NCBI GenBank assembly: GCA_021205045.1
Contig: JAJPYH010000295.1
Location: 1 to 12,378 of the forward strand
DNA: 12,378 nucleotides
DNA from: Lachnospiraceae bacterium
Lineage (GTDB): Bacteria > Bacillota > Clostridia > Lachnospirales > Lachnospiraceae
Direction of reading: 5' to 3'
Shown: positions 1-8,819 of the stretch, one piece after another
Layout of the letters: every line of letters begins with the position of its first letter
How positions within the stretch are numbered: position 1 is the first letter of the stretch
Made by a program: the position numbers and the translations under genes
Notes under the pieces: generated by a model
Seen by the model: only the letters and a program-made list of their open reading frames with translations
Databases searched by the model: none
Told to the model about the DNA's origin: nothing

Positions 1-153
1 GTAGGTTTTGCAAGCCTTTATTTGCGGGCATTTGGAACATCGAATTTAATTCACTAAAATTTTGAAATCGTTTTGATGGATTCCCGGTTTATAAGCCGTG
101 CCCGGCCGAGAGCCCCGCAGCTGACCGGCCTGATCAGGATACGATGATATCAT

Positions 154-1449
154 TCAGTCTATTCTTTCCACAATCCCCTGGTCCAGCAAAGACTGGACGC
201 TCTTGAGTATCCCGAATTTGGCGTGGGGCCAGGTCAGTCCTCCCTGGAAATATACGGTGTACGGCGGTCGGATGGGTCCGTCCGCGGAAAGCTCAATGCT
301 GGAGCCGGACACAAAGGCACCCGCCGCCATGATCACCGGGGCGTCATATCCGGGCATATCCCAGGGCTCGGGAGTCACAAAGGAATCCACCGGGGCTGCC
401 GCCTGAATTCCCTGGCAGAAAGAGATCACGCCCTCCGGCTTACCGAAGGTCACCGCCTGGATGATGTCATGCCGGGAGGCCTGGCTGTCCGGGAATACGT
501 CAAAGCCCAGCTTTTCGTAGAGATTGGCTGCGAAAATGGCACCCTTTAAAGCGCTGGCCGTCACTGTGGGAGCCAGGAACAGTCCCTGATACAGATTGGG
601 CAGCACTCCAAGGCTGGCGCCCGCCTCCTTGCCAAGGCCGGGGCTGGTCAGGCGGTAAGCGGTATTCTCCACACATTCCCTGGTACCGGCGATATAGCCG
701 CCGATGGGAGCCAGACCGCCGCCGGGGTTTTTGATTAAAGAACCAACTGCCATGTCCGCGCCCACGTCCGTGGGTTCCATAGTCTCCACAAATTCACCGT
801 AGCAGTTGTCCACCATGCAGATGACATCCGGTTTGATTTTTTTGATAAAGGAAATCAGTTCGCCGATCCGCGCCACGGAAAGAGTTGGCCTGGTGGCGTA
901 GCCCTTGGAACGCTGAATCGTCACCATTCTGGTTCTGGGACAAATGGCCCTGCGGATGCCTTCATAGTCGAAGGAGCCGTCAGGCAATAAATCTACCTGG
1001 GCGTAGGTGATGCCGTATTCGGCAAGGGAACCTTTGGAGGGGCGGATGCCGATGACTTCCTCCAGAGTGTCGTAGGGTTTGCCAACGGGGCTTAAAAGTT
1101 CGTCTCCGGGGCGAAGGTTGCTCATCAGGGCCAGAGCCAGGGCATGTGTGCCGCAGGTGATCTGGGGACGAACCAGGGCGTCCTGGGTATGGAAAATTCT
1201 GGCGTAGACGGCCTCCAGGGTTTCTCTGCCGATATCGTTATAGCCGTAGCCGGTGGTGCCGGTGAGACAGGCCTCCCGGACCTGGCACTGCTGCATGGCC
1301 TGGAGGACTTTGAGCTGGTTGTATTCGGCGGTACGGTCGATGAGGGCAAAACGCTCACTTAAAGCCTCCAGGGTTTTCTCTCCAAATTGAAGAACCTGGT
1401 CAGAAATTCCCAGGGATTCGTATTGAGTTTTCAGGTCATGGTCTAACAT
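154..1449 (-). CDS. ynbB: PLP-dependent methionine gamma-lyase family protein, YnbB type (so-called aluminium resistance protein)
   Basis: This is a cytosolic fold-type I PLP enzyme of the Cys/Met-metabolism superfamily. The subgroup is often annotated as methionine gamma-lyase family or aluminium resistance protein, and its true substrate is not established. Counting from the chosen start (431 aa), a glycine-rich GTTGYGYNDIGR segment lies near residues 64-75, the cofactor-ring aspartate in VDNCYGEF is D214, and the Schiff-base lysine is probably K240 in SLIKNPGGG. These positions and the full length suggest an intact enzyme. A start 12 codons upstream (1485) is open, but the ATG at 1449 has GGAAGGA about 8 bases before it and matches the usual N-terminus of the family. 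It is the last gene of the miaB-mutS-mutL-miaA run. It is separated from miaA by about 210 bp containing a long inverted repeat, so it may be only partly co-transcribed. Family is confident; reaction is not. Confidence 0.88.
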   Translation of the reverse strand: MLDHDLKTQYESLGISDQVLQFGEKTLEALSERFALIDRTAEYNQLKVLQAMQQCQVREACLTGTTGYGYNDIGRETLEAVYARIFHTQDALVRPQITCGTHALALALMSNLRPGDELLSPVGKPYDTLEEVIGIRPSKGSLAEYGITYAQVDLLPDGSFDYEGIRRAICPRTRMVTIQRSKGYATRPTLSVARIGELISFIKKIKPDVICMVDNCYGEFVETMEPTDVGADMAVGSLIKNPGGGLAPIGGYIAGTRECVENTAYRLTSPGLGKEAGASLGVLPNLYQGLFLAPTVTASALKGAIFAANLYEKLGFDVFPDSQASRHDIIQAVTFGKPEGVISFCQGIQAAAPVDSFVTPEPWDMPGYDAPVIMAAGAFVSGSSIELSADGPIRPPYTVYFQGGLTWPHAKFGILKSVQSLLDQGIVERID

Positions 1450-1493
1450 GATAAGAATCCTTCCGTATTTTCTTGAAATTTTCATAAAGTTCC

Positions 1494-1565
1494 GTGGATT
1501 TAGTGATATAAAAGGCTCAAAACTGGCGTTAATCTTCGCCTTAGCTTTTATATCACTAAATCCAC
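1494..1565. repeat. Long inverted repeat between miaA and ynbB (21-bp perfect arms)
   Basis: The arms at 1494-1514 and 1545-1565 are perfect reverse complements over 21 bp; each contains TTTAGTGATATAAAAG or its complement. With one bulged G the pairing continues into GCT/AGC (to 1517 and from 1543). The 26-base interior holds a second small pair, GGCG (1525-1528) and CGCC (1537-1540), and CATAA/TTATG (1483-1487, 1570-1574) could extend the base. In either strand the RNA would fold into a long AU-rich stem. No U-tract follows it, so it is not a classic intrinsic terminator. No target-site duplication flanks it, so a transposon origin is unproven. It could be an RNA-processing site or a dispersed palindromic element. 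Confidence 0.85.
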
Positions 1566-1660
1566 TGCGTTATGGCAATTTATAGAAGATCGTTTGCTTT
1601 ATCCTCTGCGGGGATGCTGTTTTTAGCCGATGACAGCTTTCGTTCTGATATTGCGCGAAT

Positions 1661-2605
1661 CTATATACCCGGGGAATAACACTCGGTTAAAATGGCATTC
1701 AGCAGCTGCGTTTCATCCGGGTAGTCCCGCTTGTCGAGCCAGATGACATCACGCTCGCGCTTAAACCAGGTGAGCTGGCGTTTGGCGAAGTGGCGGGTGT
1801 CGCGTTTGATGCGGTAAACGGCTTCGTCCAGTGTGATCTCGCCTGTGAGGTAATCGATGATTTCTTTGTAGCCCAGGCCCTGCATGGAAGTCATAGTGCG
1901 CTCGCAGCCCATGTTCAGGAGGGCGCGGACTTCTTCTGCCAGTCCGTCGCTGATCATCTGGTCCACGCGGCGATCGATGCGGCGGTAAAGCTTTTCCCGA
2001 TCATCCGTGAGGACAAAGTAGCGAAAGTCATAGGGGCTTTCCTTTGACCGCTGTTCCACATTATGTTCGGAGATGGGGCGGCTGGTCTGGGCGTAGAATT
2101 CCAGAGCGCGGATGACTCTTTTGGTGTTGTGGGGATGGATTTCCTCCGCAGCCTGTGGGTCAATATTGCTCAGCCGCTGATGAAGGATTTCGGGGCCGTC
2201 TTCGGTTCGGGCAATTGCCTCCAGTTCTTTTCTGTAGGTATCGTCGCCATCATTTTCCGTAAAATCAATATCATAGAGGACAGCCTGGATGTAAAAGCCG
2301 GTGCCGCCCACCAGAATGGGGATTTTACCTTCCGAGTATATTCTGGTCATGGCCTGTCTGGCCATTTGCTGAAAAATCACCACATTGAAGGGCTCCCAGG
2401 GCTTCAGGCAGTTGACCAGGTAGTGGTCTACCCCATCCATTTCCTCCGGGCGGATTTTGGCCGAGCCGATATCCATGTATTCGTAGACCTGCATGGAATC
2501 AGCGGAAATGACAGCTCCGTTGATCGCCTTAGCCAGACGAATGGAAAGGCTGGTTTTGCCCACTGCGGTGGGGCCGGTCAGAATAATCAGTTTTTGCTTT
2601 TCCAT
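1661..2605 (-). CDS. miaA: tRNA dimethylallyltransferase MiaA
   Basis: MiaA transfers a dimethylallyl group from DMAPP to N6 of A37 in tRNAs that read U-initial codons, giving i6A, the substrate of MiaB encoded at the head of this cluster. With the ATG at 2605 the protein has 314 residues, normal for the family. The P-loop GPTAVGKT is at residues 11-18, followed by DSMQVYEYMDIGSAK, DHYL and VGGTGFYIQAVL. The C-terminal FAKRQLTWFKR segment is typical of MiaA. A GTG start at 2617 (adding MCRR) is also open, but AAGGAAG sits only one base before it, which is too close; from the ATG the same site is about 13 bases away, which is long. The start is therefore slightly uncertain. The gene begins about 30 bases after the mutL stop and is almost certainly co-transcribed with it. 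Confidence 0.96.
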   Translation of the reverse strand: MEKQKLIILTGPTAVGKTSLSIRLAKAINGAVISADSMQVYEYMDIGSAKIRPEEMDGVDHYLVNCLKPWEPFNVVIFQQMARQAMTRIYSEGKIPILVGGTGFYIQAVLYDIDFTENDGDDTYRKELEAIARTEDGPEILHQRLSNIDPQAAEEIHPHNTKRVIRALEFYAQTSRPISEHNVEQRSKESPYDFRYFVLTDDREKLYRRIDRRVDQMISDGLAEEVRALLNMGCERTMTSMQGLGYKEIIDYLTGEITLDEAVYRIKRDTRHFAKRQLTWFKRERDVIWLDKRDYPDETQLLNAILTECYSPGI

Positions 2606-2637
2606 TCTTCGGCACACACTTCCTTTATTTTATATAG

Positions 2638-4551
2638 TCACACTATTCTCTTAAATTTCTTTTCAATCTCCTGTTTTGTCATGGAGATGATCACCGGGCG
2701 GCCGTGGGGGCAGAAATAAGGGTTCTCCAGGCTTAAAAGCTCGTCGATCAAAGCTTCCAGCTCCTGGCGGGACATGGACATATTGCCCTTAACGGCGGAT
2801 TTGCAGGCCATGCTGGCCAGTTTATCCCTGACAACCTCAAAATTGCCCTGCACCGGTCCCCGGGAGAGCTCGTCCAGCACTTCCTCAAACAGCTGCTGAT
2901 AGCTGCAGCCGTACAAATCCACCGGGACGCCCCGGATAACATAGGCGTGCTCCCCGAAATCCTCCAATTCAAAGCCCAGCGCCTCAAAGGCGTCCAGATG
3001 CTGCGTCAGAGCCTGTTCCTCCCTGGCGTTCACATGCACCACCTGAGGCGGCATCAGCATCTGGGTGGAAACCTTCTTTTCCCGCATGGCTTTCACCAGG
3101 CGCTCGTATTTCACCTTCTCATGGGCGGCATGCTGATCAATCATATAAATCCGGTCGCTGTAGGCGATGATCCAGTAGGTCTTAAAGATCTGGCCAATGA
3201 TCTCATAGCTTTCCCGGCTTTTTTCAGTCAGAAATTCCGGTGTGAACAGTGTCTCCTGCTCGATATTTTCTATTCCCAGGTCGGGGAGAACGGGTGCTGA
3301 AGCCTTGTCCGGAATTTCTTCCTGACTGGTCTTTTTGTTCTTTTCTCCATAAGTTTCTGCAATGGAAGCTTCAGCCACCGCATTTGCGCCTTCTTCTTCG
3401 TCCGCAGACTGATCAAAGTCCAGTTCAAATTCCAGGGTATTCTTCGTAACAGGCGTCTGAACAGACCTCATAAAGGGCTCCGGCGAATGGGCCGGCACCC
3501 GGTCGGCGGGGGTGCTTTTCGGCGCAGTCTCTTCTTTTCCAAAGGAATGATCCACGATAAATTCCTTGCTGCGCAGCCGCTCAATGATGGCTTTCACCAC
3601 GGTCTGATATACCGTCTGCTCCTGTGCGAAACGAACCTCCATCTTGCTGGGATGGACGTTCACATCCACGGCCTGGGCGGGCATGGCAAAATGCAGCACC
3701 ACGAAGGGAAATTTATGCTGCATGACATACTGCTTGTAACCGTCCTCGATGGCTCTGGACAGAATCTTGCTTTTCAGATAGCGGGAATTGAGAAAATAAT
3801 GCTCAAAGCCTCTGTTGGAGCGGTTGAGCTCCGGCTTTCCCAGAAAGCCCCGAATCTGAATATCCCCTTCTGTCACATCGATGGGCAGCAGATGCTCGGT
3901 GATCTCCCTGCCGTAAATCCGGTAAATAACCTCTTTCAGTTCTCCGTTCCCGGAGGTGTAAAATTTCACCTGCCCGTTCTGCACATATTTAAAGGAAATA
4001 TCCGGCCGGCTCATGGCCAGCTGCTCCATGACCTCCGCTACATATCCGGCCTCGGTGGGCGGCTGTTTTAAAAACTTGCGGCGCACAGGCACATTGAAAA
4101 AAAGATTGCGCACCAGAATGGTTGTCCCCTTCGGCGCTCCCACCTGCTCAAAAGCCTTCTCCGCCACGCCCTCAATTTCATAGCGGGTGCCGGTCAGAGA
4201 ACCGGCGGTGCAGGTCACAAGCTCCACCTGCGCGACCGCGGCAATGCTGGAAAGAGCCTCACCGCGAAAGCCCATGCTGGACAGATGATTTAAGTCCTGC
4301 ATATTGCGGATTTTGCTGGTGGCATGGCGGAAAAAGGCGGTTTTCACCTGACCCGCCGGGATGCCCTCTCCGTCATCGGTGACACGGATGAAGTCAATGC
4401 CGCCGTTTTTGATTTCCACGGTGATGGCGCAGGCACCGGCGTCCATGGAGTTTTCTACCAGCTCCTTGACCACGTTGAGGGGGCACTCCACCACCTCACC
4501 GGCGGCGATTTTATCGATTGTATCTTCAGATAATACTAAAATTTCCGGCAT
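2638..4551 (-). CDS. mutL: DNA mismatch repair protein MutL (endonuclease type)
   Basis: MutL couples mismatch recognition by MutS to strand incision. The 637-residue protein has an N-terminal GHKL ATPase: KELVEN with the probable catalytic Glu at 30 and Asn at 34, DDGEGIP near 59-65, and GFRGEAL at 94-100. A poorly conserved, charged linker covers roughly 340-430. The C-terminal dimerisation domain carries the metal-binding endonuclease motif DQHA(X)2E(X)4E (472-483), ACKSAVKGN (582-590) and CPHGRP (614-619). Such MutL proteins nick DNA themselves and occur in bacteria that lack MutH. AGGA lies 6 bases before the ATG. One oddity is that the usually conserved ERP after GEVV reads ECP here (Cys23, codon TGC at 4483-4485). 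mutL follows the frameshifted mutS by 85 bp, so its expression may be affected by translation ending early upstream. Confidence 0.97.
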   Translation of the reverse strand: MPEILVLSEDTIDKIAAGEVVECPLNVVKELVENSMDAGACAITVEIKNGGIDFIRVTDDGEGIPAGQVKTAFFRHATSKIRNMQDLNHLSSMGFRGEALSSIAAVAQVELVTCTAGSLTGTRYEIEGVAEKAFEQVGAPKGTTILVRNLFFNVPVRRKFLKQPPTEAGYVAEVMEQLAMSRPDISFKYVQNGQVKFYTSGNGELKEVIYRIYGREITEHLLPIDVTEGDIQIRGFLGKPELNRSNRGFEHYFLNSRYLKSKILSRAIEDGYKQYVMQHKFPFVVLHFAMPAQAVDVNVHPSKMEVRFAQEQTVYQTVVKAIIERLRSKEFIVDHSFGKEETAPKSTPADRVPAHSPEPFMRSVQTPVTKNTLEFELDFDQSADEEEGANAVAEASIAETYGEKNKKTSQEEIPDKASAPVLPDLGIENIEQETLFTPEFLTEKSRESYEIIGQIFKTYWIIAYSDRIYMIDQHAAHEKVKYERLVKAMREKKVSTQMLMPPQVVHVNAREEQALTQHLDAFEALGFELEDFGEHAYVIRGVPVDLYGCSYQQLFEEVLDELSRGPVQGNFEVVRDKLASMACKSAVKGNMSMSRQELEALIDELLSLENPYFCPHGRPVIISMTKQEIEKKFKRIV

Positions 4552-4558
4552 ATTTTTC

Positions 4559-4633
4559 CTATACCTTTGTTATTTCTGCGGTTTCCGGAACTGTCAGTTC
4601 CTGTATTTTATCCATAAGTGCTGAATACTGCAT
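4559..4633 (-). CDS. Possible 24-residue small ORF between mutS and mutL
   Basis: An ATG 3 bases after the mutS stop opens a 24-codon frame (MQYSALMDKIQELTVPETAE, then ITKV) that ends 7 bases before the mutL ATG, so it nearly fills the gap. AGGTGG, inside the last mutS codons, lies 6 bases before the ATG, good Shine-Dalgarno spacing. It may be a translated linker that couples mutS to mutL translation, or chance. I recognise no similarity, and the peptide has no membrane segment or signal. The frame contains the 15-bp palindrome at 4587-4601. Confidence 0.25.
   Translation of the reverse strand: MQYSALMDKIQELTVPETAEITKV
4587..4601. repeat. 15-bp perfect palindrome in the mutS-mutL gap
   Basis: GGAACTG, one base, then CAGTTCC: 7-bp arms with a single central base. 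In RNA it could form at most a 5-6 bp hairpin about 40 bases before the mutL start. It may be a protein-binding site or coincidence. Confidence 0.4.
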
Positions 4634-4636
4634 ACT

Positions 4637-7298
4637 TTACCACCTGTTATTCAGCTGATTCTGCAGCCTGTACAGAGTGTTCAGCGCATCCAGCGGCTTC
4701 ATGTTATTGATATCCAGCTCCTTCAGCTCCTTCAACACATCCTCTTCCTTCACCGTATCAGACAAAGACATCTGCGCCAGATCCACATCATCATAGTGCT
4801 TCACCGGCTTTGGCTTTGTGCCGGAGGATTTCTGCTTTTTGAGGATGCCCTGAACCTTTGAGGAGATATCATTCTCCGAAAGCTGAGTGGCGATCTCCAT
4901 GGCCCGGTCTGTGACCATCTGGGGCACACCGGCCAGTCTTGCCACCTGGATGCCGTAGCTTTTGTCCGCGCCGCCGGGAATGATTTTGCGTAAGAACACA
5001 ATGTCCTCCCCGCTCTCCTTGACGGCAATGCAGTAATTATTCACATTGTCCATCTTGTCTTTCAGCTCCGTCAGCTCGTGGTAGTGCGTGGCGAACAGGG
5101 TTTTGGCCCCCAGCAGACGCTTGTCGCTGATGTGCTCGATGACCGCCCAGGCGATGGCCAGGCCGTCGTAGGTGGAGGTGCCGCGCCCGATTTCATCCAG
5201 GATCAGCAGACTCTTGCTGGTGGCGTTGCGCAGAATGTTGGCCACCTCGTTCATCTCCACCATAAAGGTAGACTGGCCGCTGGCCAGGTCGTCGCTGGCG
5301 CCCACACGGGTAAAAATCCGGTCCACAAGCCCGATATCCGCGCTCTTTGCGGGCACAAAGGAGCCGATCTGGGCCATCAGCACGATCAGAGCGCTCTGCC
5401 GCATATAGCATATAGGTGGATTTGCCGGCCATGTTGGGGCCTGTAATGATGCTGACACAGTGATGGTCATTGTCCAGGTAGGTGTCGTTGGGGATGAACA
5501 TGTCATGTTCGATCATCCGCTCCACCACAGGATGACGCCCCTCCCTGATATCAATGACGCCCTTTTCATTTAATTGGGGACGGACATAATGATTCTGCTC
5601 CGCCACCACGGAAAGAGAAGCATACACATCCAGCTTTGCAACGGCTTTGGCTGTGGTCTGAATCCGGTCGGTTTCGGCAAAAATCCGATCCCTGATATTG
5701 CAGAAAATATCATATTCCAGGCCCACCAGCTTGTCCTCCGCGTTGAGGATTTTGTCCTCCATCTCCTTTAACTTCGGCGTAGTGTAACGTTCCGCGTTGG
5801 TCAGGGTCTGTTTGCGGATATAATCATCCGGCACCATATTTTTAAAGGAATTGGTCACCTCAAAATAATAGCCGAACACCTTATTGTATTTGATCCGGAG
5901 ATTCTTGATGCCGGTGCGCTCCCGGTCCTCAGCCTCCAGCTGAGCCAGCCAGGTGGTTCCCTCTGTCCTGGCCCGGCGAAGCTCGTCCACATCGCTGTCG
6001 TATCCGTCCTTAATCATACCGCCCTCCCGGATGGAGAACGGCGGTTCATCCACGATGGCGGAGGCAATCAGCTCACAGATATCCTGCAGGGAATCAATGT
6101 CCTGATTGATCTGTTTTAATTCCGCGCTGCGGCAGTCCGCCAGCACGGTTTTGATGTGAGGCAGCATTTCCAGAGAGCTTTTCAACGCAATAAAATCCCT
6201 GGGGTTAGCAGTACCGAAGCTGACCCGGCCCAGGAGCCTTTCCAGATCATAGACAGGGTTTAAATATTCTCTCACCTCATCCCGGCTGACGCTGTCCTTA
6301 CCAAATTCATCCACCGCGTCCAGTCTGGCCTCGATGTCCGCCTTTTCAATCAGAGGCTGCTCTATGTATGACCGCAGAAGCCGGCCGCCCATAGCGGTTT
6401 TCGTCTTATCCAGTACCCAGAGAAGAGAGCCCTTTTTCTGCTTCTCCCGCAGGGTCTCCGTCAGCTCCAGATTGCGCCTGGAGGAGGAATCTAACAGCAT
6501 GAACTTACTGGTCAGATAGGGGATAATGTGCCGGATGTGCTCCAGAGAATTTTTCTGGGTCTCATTCAGATACTGCATCAGGGCGCCTGCGGCGATGGTG
6601 CCGCATGGAAAATCATCCAGCCCCAGGCCGATCAGTGTATTTAAGTGAAAATGCCTGGTCAGTGCTTTTTTACAGTTATTATCATCAAACATGTGGGAAT
6701 CCAGAGGATAGACCGCCATTCCCAGGCGATCTCTTAAATCTCCGATATCCATGCCGCTGACCAGAAAGGGTTCGTTGCACACCAGTTCCGAGGGAGCGTA
6801 GCGCATCATCTCGTCCTTCAGCTTCTGTAAATCCTCCACCTCGGTTACGTAATATTCTCCGGTGGAAACGTCACAGGCGGAAATCCCGATCCGTCCGGAA
6901 AGATAGGCCACACACATCAGGAAATTATTCTGATTGTCCTTGAGAGCCTGGGCGTTGGTGACAGTTCCCGGCGTCACAATGCGCACCACATCCCGCTTGA
7001 CCAGACCCTTGGCTAACTTGGGATCCTCCAGCTGCTCGCAGATGGCCACCTTATAGCCCTTGCTGACCAGCTTATTCAGATATCCCTCCACCGCGTGGTA
7101 TGGAATGCCGCACATGGGCGCCCGTTCCTCCAGTCCGCAGGACTTTCCGGTCAGGGTCAGATCCAGCTCCTTAGAGACGGTCAGGGCGTCGTCAAAGAAC
7201 ATTTCATAGAAATCGCCCAGGCGGTAAAACAAAATACAATCCTTATATTCTTCTTTTGTCAGCAGATACTGCTGCATCATCGGCGTCATTTCAGCCAT
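4637..7298 (-). pseudogene. mutS: DNA mismatch repair protein MutS, disrupted by a 7-bp tandem duplication
   Basis: MutS recognises mismatches and small loops and recruits MutL using ATP. The ATG at 7298 overlaps the miaB stop by 8 bases. The N-terminal mismatch wedge is present as GDFYEMF (F30, E32), then connector, lever and clamp regions, and Walker A GPNMAGKST at 620-628. After Met630 the frame is lost: 71 unrelated residues follow and translation stops at 5193. The missing part continues in another frame from about 5404 to 4637, with RQSALIVLM, the signature region ASGQSTFMVEM, Walker B LLILDEIGRG (D699-E700 in restored numbering), FATHYHELT and the C-terminal tail. Deleting one CTATATG copy gives one 885-codon frame, a normal MutS length, with no other lesion seen. 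Without Walker B and the second half of the ATPase domain the product should be inactive. No ribosome binding site precedes the ATG at 5404, so independent translation of the C-terminal piece is unlikely. A sequencing or assembly error remains possible. Confidence 0.93.
5401..5415. repeat. 7-bp tandem duplication causing the mutS frameshift
   Basis: The plus strand reads GCATATAGCATATAG, a period-7 tract of 15 bases; on the coding strand this is CTATATG twice, directly after the ACC codon for Thr628. Seven extra bases shift the frame by one. With a single copy the codons read Thr-Tyr-Met-Arg-Gln-Ser, the standard MutS sequence after Walker A. Period 7 stops exactly at both ends (5400 differs from 5407, 5409 from 5416), as expected for a recent simple duplication. 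Confidence 0.95.
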
Positions 7299-8784
7299 TC
7301 TCTTCTGCCACCTGTTCTCCCATGTAATAAAATCCCAGGCATTCCACCAGACGGACCATGACCAGCTTCCCGATCAGATCCTCCGTACCCGGAAAATGAA
7401 CCAGAGTATTATTGGACATTCTGCCTGTCATCAGGCGCTCATCCTGTCCGTTTTGCTCCTCCACCAGTACCTCCACGGTCTGCCCGGCGTACTGCCGGAT
7501 GCGGTCTCTGGAAACCTCCTGAACCTTCTGCAGTACCAGGTCAAAGTGCTTTTTGACCACCTCCTCCGGCACCTGATTGGGCATGGACGCGGCTGGCGTC
7601 CCGGTGCGTTTGGAGTAAATAAAGGTAAAGGCATTATCATACTGCACCTTTTCGATTACATCAATGGTGTCCATCACGTCCTCGCAGGTCTCCCCCGGAA
7701 AGCCTACGATGATATCTGTGGAAATGGCCATGTCGGGAATTTTCTCCCGGATTCTGGCCGCCAGCTCCAGATAGGATTCCTTTGTATAAACCCGGTTCAT
7801 GGCTTTCAGAATCCTGGTGGAACCGGACTGTAAGGGCAGATGCAGATGACGGCAGATTTTTTTTGATTTTGCAATCACATCGATCAGTTCATCGGATAAA
7901 TCCTTGGGGTGGGAGGTCATGAAACGGATGCGTTCCAGGCCCTCAATCTGCTCCACCCGCTCCAGCAACTGAGCGAAGGTGATGGGCTGCTCCAGATTTT
8001 TGCCATAGCTGTTTACGTTCTGTCCTAACAGCATGATCTCCACCACACCGTCCGCCACAAGAGCCTCAATCTCCGCGATAATATCCTCGGGCTTTCGGCT
8101 GCGCTCTCTTCCACGAACATAGGGCACAATACAATAGGTACAGAAATTATTACAGCCAAACATGATATTGATGCCGGATTTAAAGGGATATTTGCGCTCC
8201 ACCGGCAGATCCTCCACGATCTGATCCGTGTCCTTCCAGATGTCAATGATCATACCGCCCTGATTCTCAAACATGGAATTTAAAAGCTCCGGAAACCTGA
8301 AAATATTGTGGGTGCCAAAAATCAGGTCTACGAAGCGGTAGCTTTTCTGAAGCTTTTCAATGACGGTGGGCTCCTGCATCATGCAGCCGCAGAGGGCGAT
8401 CTTCATCTGCGGATTGAGCCGTTTATAGCGCTTCAGCTCCCCCAGTCTGCCGTACACCCGCTGATTGGCGTTGTCCCGGACAGTGCAGGTGTTATAAATG
8501 ACAAAATCCGTCTGTTCCGTCTCCACAATCTCGTAGCCCACCAGCTGCAGAATGCCCGTCAGCTTCTCACTGTCCCTGGCGTTCATCTGACAGCCGAAGG
8601 TGACCACGCAGCAGCCCGGCTTTCGCCCCAGGCTTTGGGTCAGCGCCGCCACATGCCGCTTTACCTTCGCCATGAAATAATACTGGCGCTCGGTCTCATC
8701 TGCGGGAATGGGGGCGGAAATATCAATATTTGCAATCAGGCCGGCGACTTCGTCGGCGTTCTCTTTATTTACATATACTGCCAT
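7291..8784 (-). CDS. miaB: tRNA-2-methylthio-N6-dimethylallyladenosine synthase MiaB
   Basis: MiaB is a radical-SAM methylthiotransferase that adds a methylthio group to C2 of i6A37, completing ms2i6A after MiaA. With the ATG at 8784 the protein has 497 residues. An N-terminal extension of about 55 residues, usual in Firmicutes, precedes the UPF0004 domain, with Cys65 (FGCQMN), Cys100 (NTCTVRDNA) and Cys134 (CGCMMQ) for the auxiliary Fe-S cluster. The radical-SAM CxxxCxxC follows at C211, C215 and C218 (GCNNFCTYCIVPYVRGRERS). A TRAM domain forms the last 70 or so residues. The reading frame is open to 8844, but AAGGAAG lies 6 bases before the ATG at 8784 and the extra 20 residues do not resemble the family. 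The gene heads the repair/modification cluster, and its stop overlaps the mutS start, implying translational coupling. All key cysteines are present. Confidence 0.97.
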   Translation of the reverse strand: MAVYVNKENADEVAGLIANIDISAPIPADETERQYYFMAKVKRHVAALTQSLGRKPGCCVVTFGCQMNARDSEKLTGILQLVGYEIVETEQTDFVIYNTCTVRDNANQRVYGRLGELKRYKRLNPQMKIALCGCMMQEPTVIEKLQKSYRFVDLIFGTHNIFRFPELLNSMFENQGGMIIDIWKDTDQIVEDLPVERKYPFKSGINIMFGCNNFCTYCIVPYVRGRERSRKPEDIIAEIEALVADGVVEIMLLGQNVNSYGKNLEQPITFAQLLERVEQIEGLERIRFMTSHPKDLSDELIDVIAKSKKICRHLHLPLQSGSTRILKAMNRVYTKESYLELAARIREKIPDMAISTDIIVGFPGETCEDVMDTIDVIEKVQYDNAFTFIYSKRTGTPAASMPNQVPEEVVKKHFDLVLQKVQEVSRDRIRQYAGQTVEVLVEEQNGQDERLMTGRMSNNTLVHFPGTEDLIGKLVMVRLVECLGFYYMGEQVAEENG

Positions 8785-8819
8785 GTAATGCTTCCTTTTT
8801 CGTTCAGTTTCTTCTCTGC

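Noticed and set aside
104..128. GC-rich GGCCG/CGGCC pairing downstream of ynbB as its terminator
   Set aside because: Only 5 bp pair, over a long loop, and no T-tract follows on the minus strand.
1494..1565. Intrinsic terminator for miaA or a MITE insertion
   Set aside because: There is no U-tract on either side of the stem and no target-site duplication, so neither label is supported; kept only as an inverted repeat.
2063..2719. A 218-codon plus-strand frame opposite miaA and the mutL end
   Set aside because: It covers two well-supported genes on the other strand and has no family resemblance.
5193..5415. Programmed ribosomal frameshifting as the explanation for the split mutS
   Set aside because: There is no slippery heptamer of the X XXY YYZ kind at the junction, MutS is not known to use recoding, and an exact 7-bp duplication explains the shift fully.
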